Part shown: positions 7,871-16,682 of the stretch, one piece after another
Numbering within the stretch: position 1 is the stretch's first letter
Layout of the letters: each line of letters begins with the position of its first letter
Source: CAIWHR01 sp039931775
Lineage (GTDB): Bacteria; Pseudomonadota; Gammaproteobacteria; Burkholderiales; Casimicrobiaceae
Assembly: GCA_039931775.1 (NCBI GenBank)
Contig: JBDTRG010000169.1
Location: 25,457 to 89,456 of the forward strand
Length of the DNA stretch: 64,000 nucleotides
Direction of reading: 5' to 3'
Translations under genes and position numbers: made by a program
Notes under the pieces: model-generated
What the model was told of the DNA's origin: nothing
Seen by the model: only the letters and a program-made list of their open reading frames with translations
Database searches by the model: none

Positions 7871-8271
7871 CAAGCGTTTCAGACCTGAACCAGATCCTGT
7901 CGGCGACGCCGTTTCTGCAGCCCTACGGCTTTCGCGTCGAAACGGCCGCGTCCGGCGAATGCACGTTGATCGTTCCGTTTCGCTCCGCATTGGAACGTCC
8001 CGGCGGGATCGTCAGCGGCATGACTCTGATGGGCGCCGCCGACGTCGCGATGTGGCTCGCGATCATGACGTTGCGCGGTGTCGAGGAGCAGTGGGTGACC
8101 TCGGACATGAAGACGGCATTTCTGAAGAGCGCGCGCAACGAGGACATTTCGTGCAGCGCGCGCGTCCTGAAGCCCGGCAAGCGGACGATGTACGGCACCG
8201 CGGAATGCCGAGGCGCCGCTGCCGGCCTGCTCGCCCACCACGTGCTGACCTACGCGAGGATCGAGCCATGA
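7867..8271 (+). CDS. PaaI-family hotdog thioesterase
   Basis: A 134-residue single hotdog domain. The motif GGIVSGMTLMGAADVAMW corresponds to the catalytic-loop region of PaaI thioesterases (usually G-G-x-x-x-x-x-x-D), and TSDMKTAFLKSARNEDI is the following conserved strand. It hydrolyses an acyl-CoA. GTG 7867 is the only start that keeps the domain intact and overlaps the preceding stop, which implies translational coupling with the shortened channel gene. Confidence 0.82.
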   Translation: MTSVSDLNQILSATPFLQPYGFRVETAASGECTLIVPFRSALERPGGIVSGMTLMGAADVAMWLAIMTLRGVEEQWVTSDMKTAFLKSARNEDISCSARVLKPGKRTMYGTAECRGAAAGLLAHHVLTYARIEP

Positions 8272-8320
8272 CGCGATCACGTCACCGGCGTTGCGCGCCC
8301 GCCATGGGAAGGAGATCATC

Positions 8321-8461
8321 ATGATCAAGGAAAGCTGCCTGTGCCGGGCGATCCGGTTCGAGGCCGAGCGGCCGACGATGCACATGTTCGTCGGCTCCAA
8401 GGCACCGTGGTGGGAGATCGCCGACGGATCGCCGAAGTTCGACGAATACGCGACGGAATAA
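8321..8461 (+). pseudogene. Internally deleted GFA/CENP-V family gene remnant
   Basis: A 46-codon frame with a strong ribosome-binding site (GGGAAGGAG). It begins MIKESCLCRAIRFE, the first zinc-binding strand of glutathione-dependent formaldehyde-activating (GFA) proteins, where the motif is normally S-C-L-C-G. It then jumps to HMFVGSKAPWWEIADGSPKFDEY, which matches the C-terminal end of one GFA subgroup. About 90 residues, including the other zinc cysteines, are missing, without loss of frame. It cannot fold as a normal GFA protein. Its stop overlaps the next ATG (TAATG). Confidence 0.65.
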
Positions 8462-8847
8462 TGGCGATCCAACGCGCTGCTCCGGATGCCGGCCGTCTCG
8501 ATCGCATCGTCGCCGAAGCGCGGCGCAGCCAGGACGCGCGTGCCAGCACCTATCGCGAACAGGCGCTGAAGCTCTACCCATGGATCTGCGGACGGTGCAG
8601 GCGGGAGTTCGATCGGTCCAACGTCTTGCAATTGACCGTGCACCACAAGGATCACAACCATGACAACAATCCCGTCGACGGCAGCAACTGGGAGCTTCTT
8701 TGCCTTTACTGCCACGACAACGAGCACTCGCGTCAGCTCGAAGCTGCAGCGCAGGCAGGTTCGGCGGCAGGCGAGGCCGCGTCGACCGCAACGCATCGGC
8801 CTTTCGCGAATCTCGCGGACCTTCTCAAGGGGAAGGCCCCGCGATGA
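8461..8847 (+). CDS. YajD-type HNH nuclease
   Basis: A 128-residue HNH endonuclease. The zinc site is C43-x2-C46 and C81-x2-C84, and the catalytic core is HHKDHNHDN (61-69) with N76 and H85/H89, matching the YajD group. It should cut DNA non-specifically or at nicked or modified sites; its biological role is not known. ATG 8461 is used because it overlaps the previous stop and begins the family N terminus. The C-terminal 40 residues are low-complexity and Ala-rich. Confidence 0.85.
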   Translation: MAIQRAAPDAGRLDRIVAEARRSQDARASTYREQALKLYPWICGRCRREFDRSNVLQLTVHHKDHNHDNNPVDGSNWELLCLYCHDNEHSRQLEAAAQAGSAAGEAASTATHRPFANLADLLKGKAPR

Positions 8848-8929
8848 ACGTCGCGCAGGCCCGAATCAGCGCGTCCGCCGTCGCCCCGCCCCCGACGCGC
8901 AGGGTTCGGGCACAACGCAGCGGCGCCGG

Positions 8930-9358
8930 ATGATCGCCCGAATCTGTGCCGATGCCCTGGTTGCCATTCACTTCGCGTTCATCGTATTCGTCCTCGCGGG
9001 CGGTCTGCTGACGCTGCGGCACCGGCGCTGGGCGTTGCTGCATGTACCTGCGGTCGGGTGGGCCGCGTTTACAGAGTTCACGGCGACGATCTGCCCGTTG
9101 ACGCCCTGGGAAAATTCACTTCGGAGAGCGGCGGGCGATGCCGGATACCCAGGCGGATTCATCGACCATTACGTGATCCCGCTCATCTATCCGCAAGGAT
9201 TGAGGCCCGAGGTGCAACTCGTCCTCGGCGCGGTAGTGGTCGCGCTCAACGTCGCGATCTACGCACTTGTAGTGCGGAAGTGGAATGGGGCGCGCGGTGC
9301 CGATGCCGCACCGTCGCGACCGCGGCCATCGGGACGGCAAGCGTCGCGCTCCACATGA
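8930..9358 (+). CDS. DUF2784 membrane protein
   Basis: A 142-residue integral membrane protein with the DUF2784 features: ADALVAIHFAFIVFVLAGGLL at the start, CPLTPWENSLRRAAG in the middle and GFIDHYVIPLIYP before the last helices. About three to four membrane spans are predicted. The function is unknown. The last 25 residues are Arg/Ser-rich and look like a disordered tail. The 132 bases that follow, up to the next gene, show no clear structure. Confidence 0.83.
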   Translation: MIARICADALVAIHFAFIVFVLAGGLLTLRHRRWALLHVPAVGWAAFTEFTATICPLTPWENSLRRAAGDAGYPGGFIDHYVIPLIYPQGLRPEVQLVLGAVVVALNVAIYALVVRKWNGARGADAAPSRPRPSGRQASRST

Positions 9359-9490
9359 CGCGCGACCCACAAAAGCGTACCCTACCCGACCCGGGCCTCG
9401 ATCCGGTCGCGGACGCGCTCGGTTTCGGTAGCCTTCGTACCGACCCTGCCTGAGCGCCCGCCGTCCCGGCCCCCGCCAAGGAGACCCCGC

Positions 9491-9670
9491 ATGACGCTTT
9501 GCCCGATCGCCCTCGCCGTTGGCTGCAGGAAGTGCCCGATCTTCGCCGCCTGCCCCGTGAAAGGGGTGATCGGCGACTACCGGAAGGAAGACGACGCGCC
9601 AGCCAGGGCCGCACCCGGCAAAGCAAAAAACGGCGGCAAGGCGAAGGCCGGCGCGAAAAAGCGCCGGTAG
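9491..9670 (+). CDS. Small cysteine-rich basic protein
   Basis: A 59-residue protein beginning MTLCPIALAVGCRKCPIF, with cysteines at 4, 12, 15 and 21 (C-x7-C-x2-C-x5-C), spaced as in a small metal-binding knuckle or iron-sulfur site. The C-terminal half is Lys/Ala/Gly-rich and likely disordered. An AAGGAG site precedes the ATG. I recall similar short proteins in betaproteobacteria annotated as hypothetical. It is 20 bases upstream of the ketoacyl synthase and could share its transcript. Confidence 0.6.
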   Translation: MTLCPIALAVGCRKCPIFAACPVKGVIGDYRKEDDAPARAAPGKAKNGGKAKAGAKKRR

Positions 9671-9689
9671 CGGTGGCCCGGCGAACCCA

Positions 9690-10811
9690 ATGATCCACGC
9701 GGCCATCACCGGCTGGGGCAAGTGCATGCCTCCCGCCATCCTGACCAACGCCGATCTCGCGTCGCTGATGGACACCGACGATCAATGGATCACGTCGCGA
9801 ACCGGCATCAAGGAGCGGCGCGTCTCGCATGTCACGGGCATCGAACTCGCGCACATCGCCTCGGCGCGGGCGCTCGCCTGCGCAGGCATTGCCGCCGCCG
9901 ACGTCGAACTGATCGTCTACGGGAGCTGCTCCAACGACGAGACGGTTCCGAATTCCTCATCCGGCGTGCAGGTGCGCCTGGGCGCCACGCGGGCGGCGTC
10001 GATGGACATCAACACGGCCTGCACGAGCTTCATGTACGGCCTCTCGACGGCCACCGCATTGATCCGCACCGGCGTCGTCAAGAACGCCGTCGTGATCGGC
10101 GTCGAGCTGATCTCGCAGTTCATGGACTGGACGAACCGAGGCGTCGCCGTGCTGTTCGGCGACGGGGCCGCGGCCGTGGTGCTGCAGGCCTCCGAAAACG
10201 AAGAGGGGCTGATCGGCGAAAAGCTCGGCTGCGACGCCGACGTTCGCGGCATCCTGCGCGTGCGCGGGATGGGCACCGCCTATGCGCATCACGGCGTGAT
10301 GCTCGGCGACACGTCGTGGAACTTCGACGGCCAGGAAATCTTCAAGCGCGCGGTCGTTGCGATGGCGCATGCATCGCAGGATGTGCTCGCGAAGACGGAT
10401 CACACCATCGACGAGATCGACCTCCTTATCCCGCATCAGGCGAACTTGCGGATCATCGAGTCGGTGGCGAAGCGCGTCGGCGCTCCGATGGAACGTGTGT
10501 ACGTGACCGTGCAGCGCTACGGCAACATGTCGTCAGCGACAATTCCGGTGTCCCTCGTCGACGCGCTCGAGGAAGGTCGCGTCAAGCCGGGCGCGCTGAT
10601 CCTGATGCCGGCGTTCGGCGCGGGACTCACATGGAGTTCGCATCTCGTGCGGTGGGGCGCGCGCACGACGCCGCTCGAAACGTCGCCGCTCGAGCTTCCT
10701 CCGTGCACGAAGACGGCGTTGGACCGCGTGCACGAACTGATCGCGATCAAGCAACCGCCCGATCGCTCCGACGCCGGGATGGCCAAGGCGAAACTCGCCG
10801 AGGATTTCTAG
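9690..10811 (+). CDS. 3-oxoacyl-ACP synthase III family protein
   Basis: A 373-residue thiolase-fold enzyme of the FabH group. The catalytic triad is C111 (NTACTSFMYG), H249 (LIPHQANLR) and N279 (YGNMSSA). FabH condenses acyl-CoA with malonyl-ACP. This protein is about 45 residues longer than E. coli FabH, with a tail after residue 330 (TTPLETSPLELPP onward). It stands alone, away from fabD/fabG/acpP, so it is more likely an accessory enzyme (for example a CoA-dependent condensing or acyl-transfer enzyme) than the housekeeping FabH. Confidence 0.88.
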   Translation: MIHAAITGWGKCMPPAILTNADLASLMDTDDQWITSRTGIKERRVSHVTGIELAHIASARALACAGIAAADVELIVYGSCSNDETVPNSSSGVQVRLGATRAASMDINTACTSFMYGLSTATALIRTGVVKNAVVIGVELISQFMDWTNRGVAVLFGDGAAAVVLQASENEEGLIGEKLGCDADVRGILRVRGMGTAYAHHGVMLGDTSWNFDGQEIFKRAVVAMAHASQDVLAKTDHTIDEIDLLIPHQANLRIIESVAKRVGAPMERVYVTVQRYGNMSSATIPVSLVDALEEGRVKPGALILMPAFGAGLTWSSHLVRWGARTTPLETSPLELPPCTKTALDRVHELIAIKQPPDRSDAGMAKAKLAEDF

Positions 10812-10873
10812 GTCGACCTCTAGCTGCAGCTATGCGGAGTGGTCGGTTTGAGGCCGGGACATGCGCGACGGGC

Positions 10874-10950
10874 GGAGTAGGGCGGGCCTATCGGCGGGCG
10901 CATGAACACCCTAAGCCCGACGGTAGGCCCGCCTCACTAAGCCTTACTCC
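10874..10950. terminator. Inverted repeat between convergent genes, likely bidirectional terminator
   Basis: GGCGGGCCTA at 10881-10890 pairs perfectly with TAGGCCCGCC at 10924-10933. Outside it, GGAGTA (10874-10879) pairs with TACTCC (10945-10950). The arrangement lies between the converging ketoacyl synthase and rodA genes. There is no long T-run, so termination may rely on the hairpin plus Rho. The same DNA could instead be a small repeat element. Confidence 0.45.
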
Positions 10951-10964
10951 ACCTCACAACCGCG

Positions 10965-12068
10965 CTAGGTGCTGACGAGTTTTCGATGCGCCTGCACGCT
11001 CATCAGGATGCCGAGGCCGATGAAGAGCGAGATCAGCGCGGTGCCCCCGTACGAAACCAGCGGCAGCGGCACGCCGACGACCGGCAGCACGCCGCTGACC
11101 ATTCCCATGTTGACGAACGCGTACGTGAAGAACATCAGCGTGACGGCACCGGCGATGAGCCGCGCGAACATCGTCGATGCGTTCGCGGTGATCATCATCC
11201 CGCGCCCGATCAGCAGCATGTAGAGAACGAGCAGAACGAGGGTGCCGATCAGCCCGAACTCCTCGCCGAACACCGCGAAGATGAAATCGGTGTGCCGTTC
11301 GGGAAGGAAGTCGAGGTGCGTCTGCGTACCATTGAGCCACCCCTTGCCGACCACGCCCCCTGATCCGAGCGCGATCGACGCCTGCGACGAGTGATAGCCC
11401 GCGCCGAGCGGGTCGCGGGTGGGATCGATAAACGTCAGAATCCGTTCGCGCTGATAGTCGTGCAAGTGCTGCCACACGAACGGCGCGGCGGCCGATGCGG
11501 CGGCGACGAGACCGATCATGACCTTCCACGAAAGCCCGGCGAGGTAGAGCACGTAGAATCCGGACGCGCCGATGAGGAGCGCAGTGCCGAGGTCGGGCTG
11601 GCGCTTGATCAGATAGACCGGCACGGCGATGAGCACGGCCGCCAGCGTGAAATCCTTCCATCCGATGCGACCCTCGAATTTCTGGAAGTACCACGCGAGC
11701 ATCAGCGGCAGCGCGATCTTCATCAGTTCCGAAGGCTGAAAACGCCCGAAGCCGAGGTTCAACCACCGCCGCGAACCATTGACGCTCACGCCCCACAGCG
11801 CTACGCCAGCGAGCAGCACCACGCCCAGCGCATACAAGGGCACAGCAGCTCGCGCGATCGTCTGCGGTGAAATGTTGGCGACAATCCACATCAGCGCCAG
11901 CGCGAACGCGAGGCTCGCTGCCTGGTTCGACAGTCGCGCGACACTCTGGTCTGAAGCCGAGAAAAGCGTGATGAGGCCGACCCCGGCGATGGACAACGCC
12001 ACGCCGAACAGGAAGCTGTCGACCCGCCGGGTCAGGAGCTGCCACAACCGGGCAATGAACTGCGCCAT
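10965..12068 (-). CDS. rodA: Rod shape-determining peptidoglycan glycosyltransferase RodA
   Basis: A 367-residue SEDS-family membrane protein with about ten helices. It polymerises lipid II glycan strands in the elongasome, working with PBP2. Family motifs include NGSRRWLNLG near residue 100, QPSELMKIALPLMLAWY and the late VSYGGTALISLF motif. Asp in IKRQPDLGTALL corresponds to the conserved periplasmic DLG segment. The ATG overlaps the mrdA stop as TGATG, and a TTG one codon earlier is ignored. It is the last gene of the mre operon. Confidence 0.96.
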   Translation of the reverse strand: MAQFIARLWQLLTRRVDSFLFGVALSIAGVGLITLFSASDQSVARLSNQAASLAFALALMWIVANISPQTIARAAVPLYALGVVLLAGVALWGVSVNGSRRWLNLGFGRFQPSELMKIALPLMLAWYFQKFEGRIGWKDFTLAAVLIAVPVYLIKRQPDLGTALLIGASGFYVLYLAGLSWKVMIGLVAAASAAAPFVWQHLHDYQRERILTFIDPTRDPLGAGYHSSQASIALGSGGVVGKGWLNGTQTHLDFLPERHTDFIFAVFGEEFGLIGTLVLLVLYMLLIGRGMMITANASTMFARLIAGAVTLMFFTYAFVNMGMVSGVLPVVGVPLPLVSYGGTALISLFIGLGILMSVQAHRKLVST

Positions 12069-14044
12069 CAATCGCTCTGGTCTTCGTTGTCGGGCACCGT
12101 GACCGCCGGCGCCGGTCCGGTTTTTCGCACGCCGGCGACGTAGTAGTCGAGAACCTGTCGCGCGATCGGCGCCGCTGCCTGCGCGCCGAATCCGCCGTTC
12201 TCGACGAGCACGGCCAGGGCAATCCGCGGGTTCTCGATGGGGGCGAACGCGATGAACCAGGCATGGTCGCGCAATCGCTCGTCTACGCGGCTCGCCGAGT
12301 ATTTTTCACCCTTCATCGAATACACCTGCGCCGTCCCGGTCTTGCCGCCGCTCGTGTACGCCGCTTTCAGGAACGCGGACGCACCCGTGCCCTCGAGGTT
12401 GACGCCGGCCAGCGCCTTCTTGATCACGGCCAGATGTTCGGGGTTCAGCGCCAGCGCGTGCGCCTGCTGTGGCTCGATTTCACGTACCGTCGCCGACCCT
12501 GCGCCGCGAACCGTCTTCACGAGGTGCGGCTGATACGACGTGCCGTCGTTCGCGATCGTGGCGATCGCCTGCGCGAGCTGAATCGGCGTGAACGCGTTGT
12601 AGCCCTGGCCAATGCCGGCCGAAATGCTGTCGCCGAGATACCACTTGCGATGTTCCTCGCGGTACTCCTTGCCCGAGAACCGGTGCCGCTTCCATTCGCG
12701 CGACGGCAGCACGCCGGCGAGCTCGCCTTCGATGTCGATACCGGTCTTGCGCCCGAAGCCCAATTGCGACAGGAATCGGTAGGTGTCGTCGATGTCGGTC
12801 TCGCTCGCGAGGACGTAGTAGTACGTGTCGCACGAAACGACGATCGACCGGTACATGTCGACCATCCCGTGACCGCCGGGCTTGTCGTCGTTGAAACGGT
12901 GCGCCGCGCCCGGGAGCTGGAAATAGCCCGGATCGGAGATCGCCTGGGCGGGCGTGCGCTTTCCGGACGAAAGCGCCGACAGCGCGAGAAACGGCTTGAT
13001 CGCGGAGCCGGGCGGATAGGCGCCGCGCAGCGGACGATTGAGGAGCGGCTTGTCGGGCGACTCGTTCAGCAATTCCCAATTGGCCGAATCGATGCCGTCG
13101 ACGAACAGGTTCGGATCGAAACCGGGTTTCGACACGAGCGCCAGGACCTCGCCGTTCGTCGGATCGATCGCCACCAGCGCCCCGCGGCGCGCGCCGAACG
13201 CTGCCTCGGCAACCTCCTGCAGCTTGATGTCGAGCGACAGCGTCAGATCGTTGCCCGATGTGGGGGCTGCGCGCGACAGCGTACGAACCGCGCGGCCCCC
13301 GGCGTCGACCTCGACTTCTTCCACACCGGTCGTGCCGTGAAGCTCCCGCTCGTACGAAAGCTCGATCCCGACCTTGCCGATGTAGTCGGAACCCTTGTAG
13401 TTCGCGCTCTCGCCCCACTCGTCGATGCGCACGAGATCGCGGTCGTTGATGCGGCCGATGTAGCCGACCACATGCGAAGCGACCTCGCCGAACGGATATT
13501 GGCGGAAGAGCCGCGCCTTGATCTCCACCCCCGGGAAGCGATAGCGATTGACCGCGAAGCGCGCGACCTCGACGTCGGTCAACCGCGTGCGCAGCGGCAG
13601 GGTTTCGAAATTCTTCGATTCGTCCATCAGCTTCTTGAACCGACGGCGGTCGCGCGGCTGGATCTCGACGATTTCGGCGAGCGCGTCGACCGTTTCGTCC
13701 AGGTTCTTCACACGCGAAGGCTGGATCTCGAGCGTGTAGGCGGAATAGCTTTGCGCGAGCACGAGGCCGTTTCGGTCGCGGATCACCCCGCGGTTGGGGA
13801 TAATCGGCACGATCGCGATCCGGTTGGTCTCGGCGAGCGTCTGATAGTGGGTGTGCCGGACGACCTGCAGGTAGAAAAAGCGGCCGAAGAGCCCGACCAG
13901 CGCAAGCACCACCAGAACGCCGGCGAGCGAAAGGCGCCTTTTGAACAGGTGAAGTTCGCGCTCGGGGTTCCTGAGCTCGGGCGAACCCAGCGTCCCCGCG
14001 TCGGCGCGGCCACGCCCGCTCGAGAGAAAAAGTCGGCGCGCCAT
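12068..14044 (-). CDS. mrdA: Penicillin-binding protein 2 (MrdA)
   Basis: A 658-residue monofunctional class B PBP, the transpeptidase of the elongasome. A single N-terminal membrane anchor (about 37-60) is followed by the pedestal domain (NRGVIRDRNG) and the transpeptidase domain with S347-x-x-K350 (GSAIKPF), S404-C-D and K568-T-G. Length and motif spacing are normal. The C terminus after the KTG motif is about 90 residues. It partners with RodA immediately downstream. Confidence 0.96.
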   Translation of the reverse strand: MARRLFLSSGRGRADAGTLGSPELRNPERELHLFKRRLSLAGVLVVLALVGLFGRFFYLQVVRHTHYQTLAETNRIAIVPIIPNRGVIRDRNGLVLAQSYSAYTLEIQPSRVKNLDETVDALAEIVEIQPRDRRRFKKLMDESKNFETLPLRTRLTDVEVARFAVNRYRFPGVEIKARLFRQYPFGEVASHVVGYIGRINDRDLVRIDEWGESANYKGSDYIGKVGIELSYERELHGTTGVEEVEVDAGGRAVRTLSRAAPTSGNDLTLSLDIKLQEVAEAAFGARRGALVAIDPTNGEVLALVSKPGFDPNLFVDGIDSANWELLNESPDKPLLNRPLRGAYPPGSAIKPFLALSALSSGKRTPAQAISDPGYFQLPGAAHRFNDDKPGGHGMVDMYRSIVVSCDTYYYVLASETDIDDTYRFLSQLGFGRKTGIDIEGELAGVLPSREWKRHRFSGKEYREEHRKWYLGDSISAGIGQGYNAFTPIQLAQAIATIANDGTSYQPHLVKTVRGAGSATVREIEPQQAHALALNPEHLAVIKKALAGVNLEGTGASAFLKAAYTSGGKTGTAQVYSMKGEKYSASRVDERLRDHAWFIAFAPIENPRIALAVLVENGGFGAQAAAPIARQVLDYYVAGVRKTGPAPAVTVPDNEDQSD

Positions 14045-14074
14045 CGTCGGGTCAGGAAGTCGAAACCCGCCTCG

Positions 14075-14614
14075 TCACAATGAAGTCGACGAGTGCTGCG
14101 GTCGTTGCGACCATTGAATCGCGAGCGTGACGACGGGCCAAAGCAGTGCGCCGACGAGCGGAGGCACGGCGTAGGTCCATCGTGGCAGCGACGCGCCACC
14201 CACATAGCGCACCAGCAGCACGAGCGCCGCGCAAAGACCGAGCAGCACCGCGACCTGCGCGGCCTGCTGCCACAGCGGGAAGCGCAGCACGCGCCGGCGG
14301 AAGTACTCGGTTGCGTAGGCGAGAAACGCGTACGCGAGCGCATGCTGCCCGAACAGCGTGCCGTCACCGACATCCATCACGAGGCCGATCGTCCATGCGA
14401 TCCCGATGCCGATGTAACGCGGCTCCTTGATGCACCAGTAGAGCAGCAGCAGCGCAACGAAGTCGGGCTTCAACGCCAGCGCGACTCCCGACGTGGGCAA
14501 CAGGTTTCCGACGAGCGCCAACGCCAGCGTAAGGGCGACGAACCACGGCCGCACGGGCCGCAGGATTTCCTCCGGGCCTGCGACGGAAAACTGGCCGATA
14601 TTGGGCAGCGCCAT
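14075..14614 (-). CDS. mreD: Rod shape-determining protein MreD
   Basis: A 179-residue inner-membrane protein with five to six helices and the MreD hallmarks RPWFVALTLALALVGNLLP and KPDFVALLLLYW, then GIAWTIGLVMDVGDGTLFGQHAL. It is an essential part of the MreBCD complex that guides wall elongation. The ATG overlaps the mreC stop as TGATG, and 30 bases separate it from mrdA. Confidence 0.94.
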   Translation of the reverse strand: MALPNIGQFSVAGPEEILRPVRPWFVALTLALALVGNLLPTSGVALALKPDFVALLLLYWCIKEPRYIGIGIAWTIGLVMDVGDGTLFGQHALAYAFLAYATEYFRRRVLRFPLWQQAAQVAVLLGLCAALVLLVRYVGGASLPRWTYAVPPLVGALLWPVVTLAIQWSQRPQHSSTSL

Positions 14615-15543
14615 CACGGAGTTCCCGCGCCCTTGCGACGGCCCTTGCCCTGCTTCTTGGCCGTATCCGATTCGGCGGGTTCCTCGGGACGCGGTGGGAG
14701 GACCGCAGACCGGGCGAGCACGAGGAGGTGCTCGCTGCGGTCCACACCCGCCATCGGCGTGCACGTGATGCGCGCGAACATCTGGCCCGTCTCTCGATCG
14801 AGCGTCGCGACGCGGGCCACTGCGAGGCCCGGCGGATACGTGCCGTCCAGACCCGACGTAACCAGGACATCGCCGACCTGGATATCCGCGCTCGGCGCCA
14901 TGAAACGCAGCTCGGGTGCGTGGCCCGCGCCGGCACCGTAGAGGACCGAACGCACGCCGCTCCTCTGGACTTTCACCGGCACCGCGTGATCCTTGTCCGT
15001 GACGAGCGTGACCTCCGCCATGCTTGGAAACACGCGCGTCACCTGACCGACGACGCCCTCCGCGTCGATGACGGCCTCGCCCGGCCGCAGCTCGGCGTCC
15101 ACGCCTTTGCCGACGTAGAGTTTCTGCGCAAACGGATCGCGGCTCGTGTAAAGCACTTCCACCGCCGTGGCACCGGCCGCGTAGCGCGCGCCGAGTTCGA
15201 TCAACGTGCGCAGGCGCGCATTTTCAGCTTGAGCGGCCGCGTTGCCCTGCGCCGCTGCCGCGCGCTCGACCAGCGAGCGCTTCAGCGTCTGGTTTTCATC
15301 GGTTAGCGTACGCAACGACGCGAAGTAGCTGCCCACGTCCGTGAGCAACTCGCCGGGGAGCTGCGCGGCGCGCTGGACCGGGTACAGGACGACCGCCGCA
15401 GCACGGCGGACGCCCTCGAGATAGTGATAGCGGGTGTCGACGAACAACAGCGCGATCGAGAGCATCCCGAAGAAGGCGAGCCTCGCGATCGGCGAGGGGC
15501 CGCGGTTGAAGAACGCGGGCGGCTCGATCGGGATGTGGCGCAT
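14614..15543 (-). CDS. mreC: Rod shape-determining protein MreC
   Basis: A 309-residue bitopic membrane protein. One membrane helix (about 19-37, ARLAFFGMLSIALLFVD) is followed by a periplasmic coiled coil (about 75-115) and two beta domains that bind PBP2. The basic C-terminal tail (KKQGKGRRKGA) is unstructured. ATG 15543 directly abuts a long inverted repeat that fills the whole gap to mreB, so no Shine-Dalgarno is visible before it. The frame is open through the repeat to TTG 15606, which would add 21 residues. Either start is possible; ATG matches the family N terminus. Confidence 0.93.
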   Translation of the reverse strand: MRHIPIEPPAFFNRGPSPIARLAFFGMLSIALLFVDTRYHYLEGVRRAAAVVLYPVQRAAQLPGELLTDVGSYFASLRTLTDENQTLKRSLVERAAAAQGNAAAQAENARLRTLIELGARYAAGATAVEVLYTSRDPFAQKLYVGKGVDAELRPGEAVIDAEGVVGQVTRVFPSMAEVTLVTDKDHAVPVKVQRSGVRSVLYGAGAGHAPELRFMAPSADIQVGDVLVTSGLDGTYPPGLAVARVATLDRETGQMFARITCTPMAGVDRSEHLLVLARSAVLPPRPEEPAESDTAKKQGKGRRKGAGTP

Positions 15544-15638
15544 CGCGAAAGTGGGGTCAGAGACGACTTTCGCGTCGCTGCGAAGAGGGAAGCCGCATCG
15601 GTGCAATCACGAAAGTCGTCTCTGACCCCACTTTCGCG
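15544..15638. repeat. REP-like long inverted repeat filling the mreB-mreC gap
   Basis: Two 29-base arms, 15544-15572 and 15610-15638, are perfect reverse complements, separated by a 37-base spacer. The arm core reads GAAAGTGGGGTCAGAGACGA. It begins on the base after the mreC start codon and ends on the base before the mreB stop codon, so it occupies the intergenic space exactly. A related copy lies at 29519-29604. Similar GGGTCAGA palindromes are, to my knowledge, common REP elements in betaproteobacteria, often mobilised by RAYT transposases; none is encoded here. Confidence 0.85.
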
Positions 15639-16682
15639 TCAGTCCGACGTGAAAATCGTCGACAACTTGTCCATGTTTTCGAGCGCCCTGCCGCAGCCGC
15701 GCACCACGCACGTGAGTGGATCGTCGGCGACGATCACCGGAAGGCCCGTCTCTTCCATCAGCAGCCGGTCGACATCGCGCAGCAGCGCGCCACCGCCCGT
15801 CAGCACCATGCCGCGCTCCGCGATGTCGGCGCCGAGTTCGGGCGGCGTGCGCTCGAGAGCGCTCTTTACCGCGGACACGATGCTGTTCAACGGATCGGTC
15901 AGCGCCTCGAGGATCTCGTTCGACGAAACCGTAAAGCTGCGCGGGATGCCCTCGGCGAGATTGCGGCCCTTGACCTCCATCTCCTTCACCTCGGAGCCGG
16001 GGAACGCCGAGCCGATCGTCTTCTTGATCAATTCGGCCGTCATCTCGCCGATCAGCATCCCGTAATTGCGGCGGATGTAGTTGACGATTGCCTCGTCGAA
16101 CTTGTCGCCGCCGACGCGCACGCTGCCGGAGTACACCATCCCGCCCAGCGAGATCACGCCGACTTCGGTCGTCCCGCCGCCGATGTCGACGACCATCGAG
16201 CCCGTCGCTTCGGAGATCGGCATGTCCGCCCCGATCGCGGCGGCCATCGGTTCTTCGATCAGGTACACCTTCGATGCGCCGGCGCCCAGCGCGGACTCGC
16301 GAATCGCGCGGCGCTCGACCTGCGTCGATCCGCAAGGTACGCAGATGATGATCCGCGGGCTGGGCGAAAAGAGCCGCGACTCGAGCACCCGCTTGATGAA
16401 CTGCTTCAGCATCTGCTCGGTGACGGTGAAGTCGGCGATGACGCCATCCTTCATCGGCCGTATCGCCGTGATGTTTCCAGGGGTGCGGCCGAGCATCTGC
16501 TTTGCGGCGAGGCCGACTTCCTGGATCACGCGCTTGCCGTTCGGACCGCCTTCCTGGCGAATTGCAACGACAGACGGCTCGTTCAGCACGATTCCCTTGC
16601 CGCGCACGTAGATCAGCGTGTTCGCCGTGCCGAGGTCGATCGCGAGATCGCTTGAGAAATAGCCCTTGAAAGACTCGAACAT
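15639..16682 (-). CDS. mreB: Cell-shape actin homologue MreB
   Basis: A 347-residue actin-fold ATPase that forms membrane-bound filaments and positions the elongasome. Phosphate-1 motif DLGTANTLIYV lies near residues 16-26, phosphate-2 is VVDIGGGTTEVGVISL, and the adenosine motif is GMVLTGGGALLRDVD. The N-terminal MFESFKGYFSSD is the usual amphipathic membrane-binding helix, which supports ATG 16682 over the in-frame upstream codon at 16772. It is the first gene of the mreBCD-mrdA-rodA operon. Confidence 0.97.
   Translation of the reverse strand: MFESFKGYFSSDLAIDLGTANTLIYVRGKGIVLNEPSVVAIRQEGGPNGKRVIQEVGLAAKQMLGRTPGNITAIRPMKDGVIADFTVTEQMLKQFIKRVLESRLFSPSPRIIICVPCGSTQVERRAIRESALGAGASKVYLIEEPMAAAIGADMPISEATGSMVVDIGGGTTEVGVISLGGMVYSGSVRVGGDKFDEAIVNYIRRNYGMLIGEMTAELIKKTIGSAFPGSEVKEMEVKGRNLAEGIPRSFTVSSNEILEALTDPLNSIVSAVKSALERTPPELGADIAERGMVLTGGGALLRDVDRLLMEETGLPVIVADDPLTCVVRGCGRALENMDKLSTIFTSD

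Noticed and set aside
8844..8933. A 29-codon frame overlapping both the HNH and DUF2784 genes by ATGA
   Set aside because: It has no hydrophobic segment or domain, and its composition is Ala/Arg/Pro. The overlaps are likely chance.
12263..14083. A 606-codon open frame opposite mrdA on the plus strand
   Set aside because: Its product is Arg/Val/Asp-rich without any domain, and the minus strand encodes a complete PBP2 with all motifs. GC-rich DNA commonly gives such shadows.
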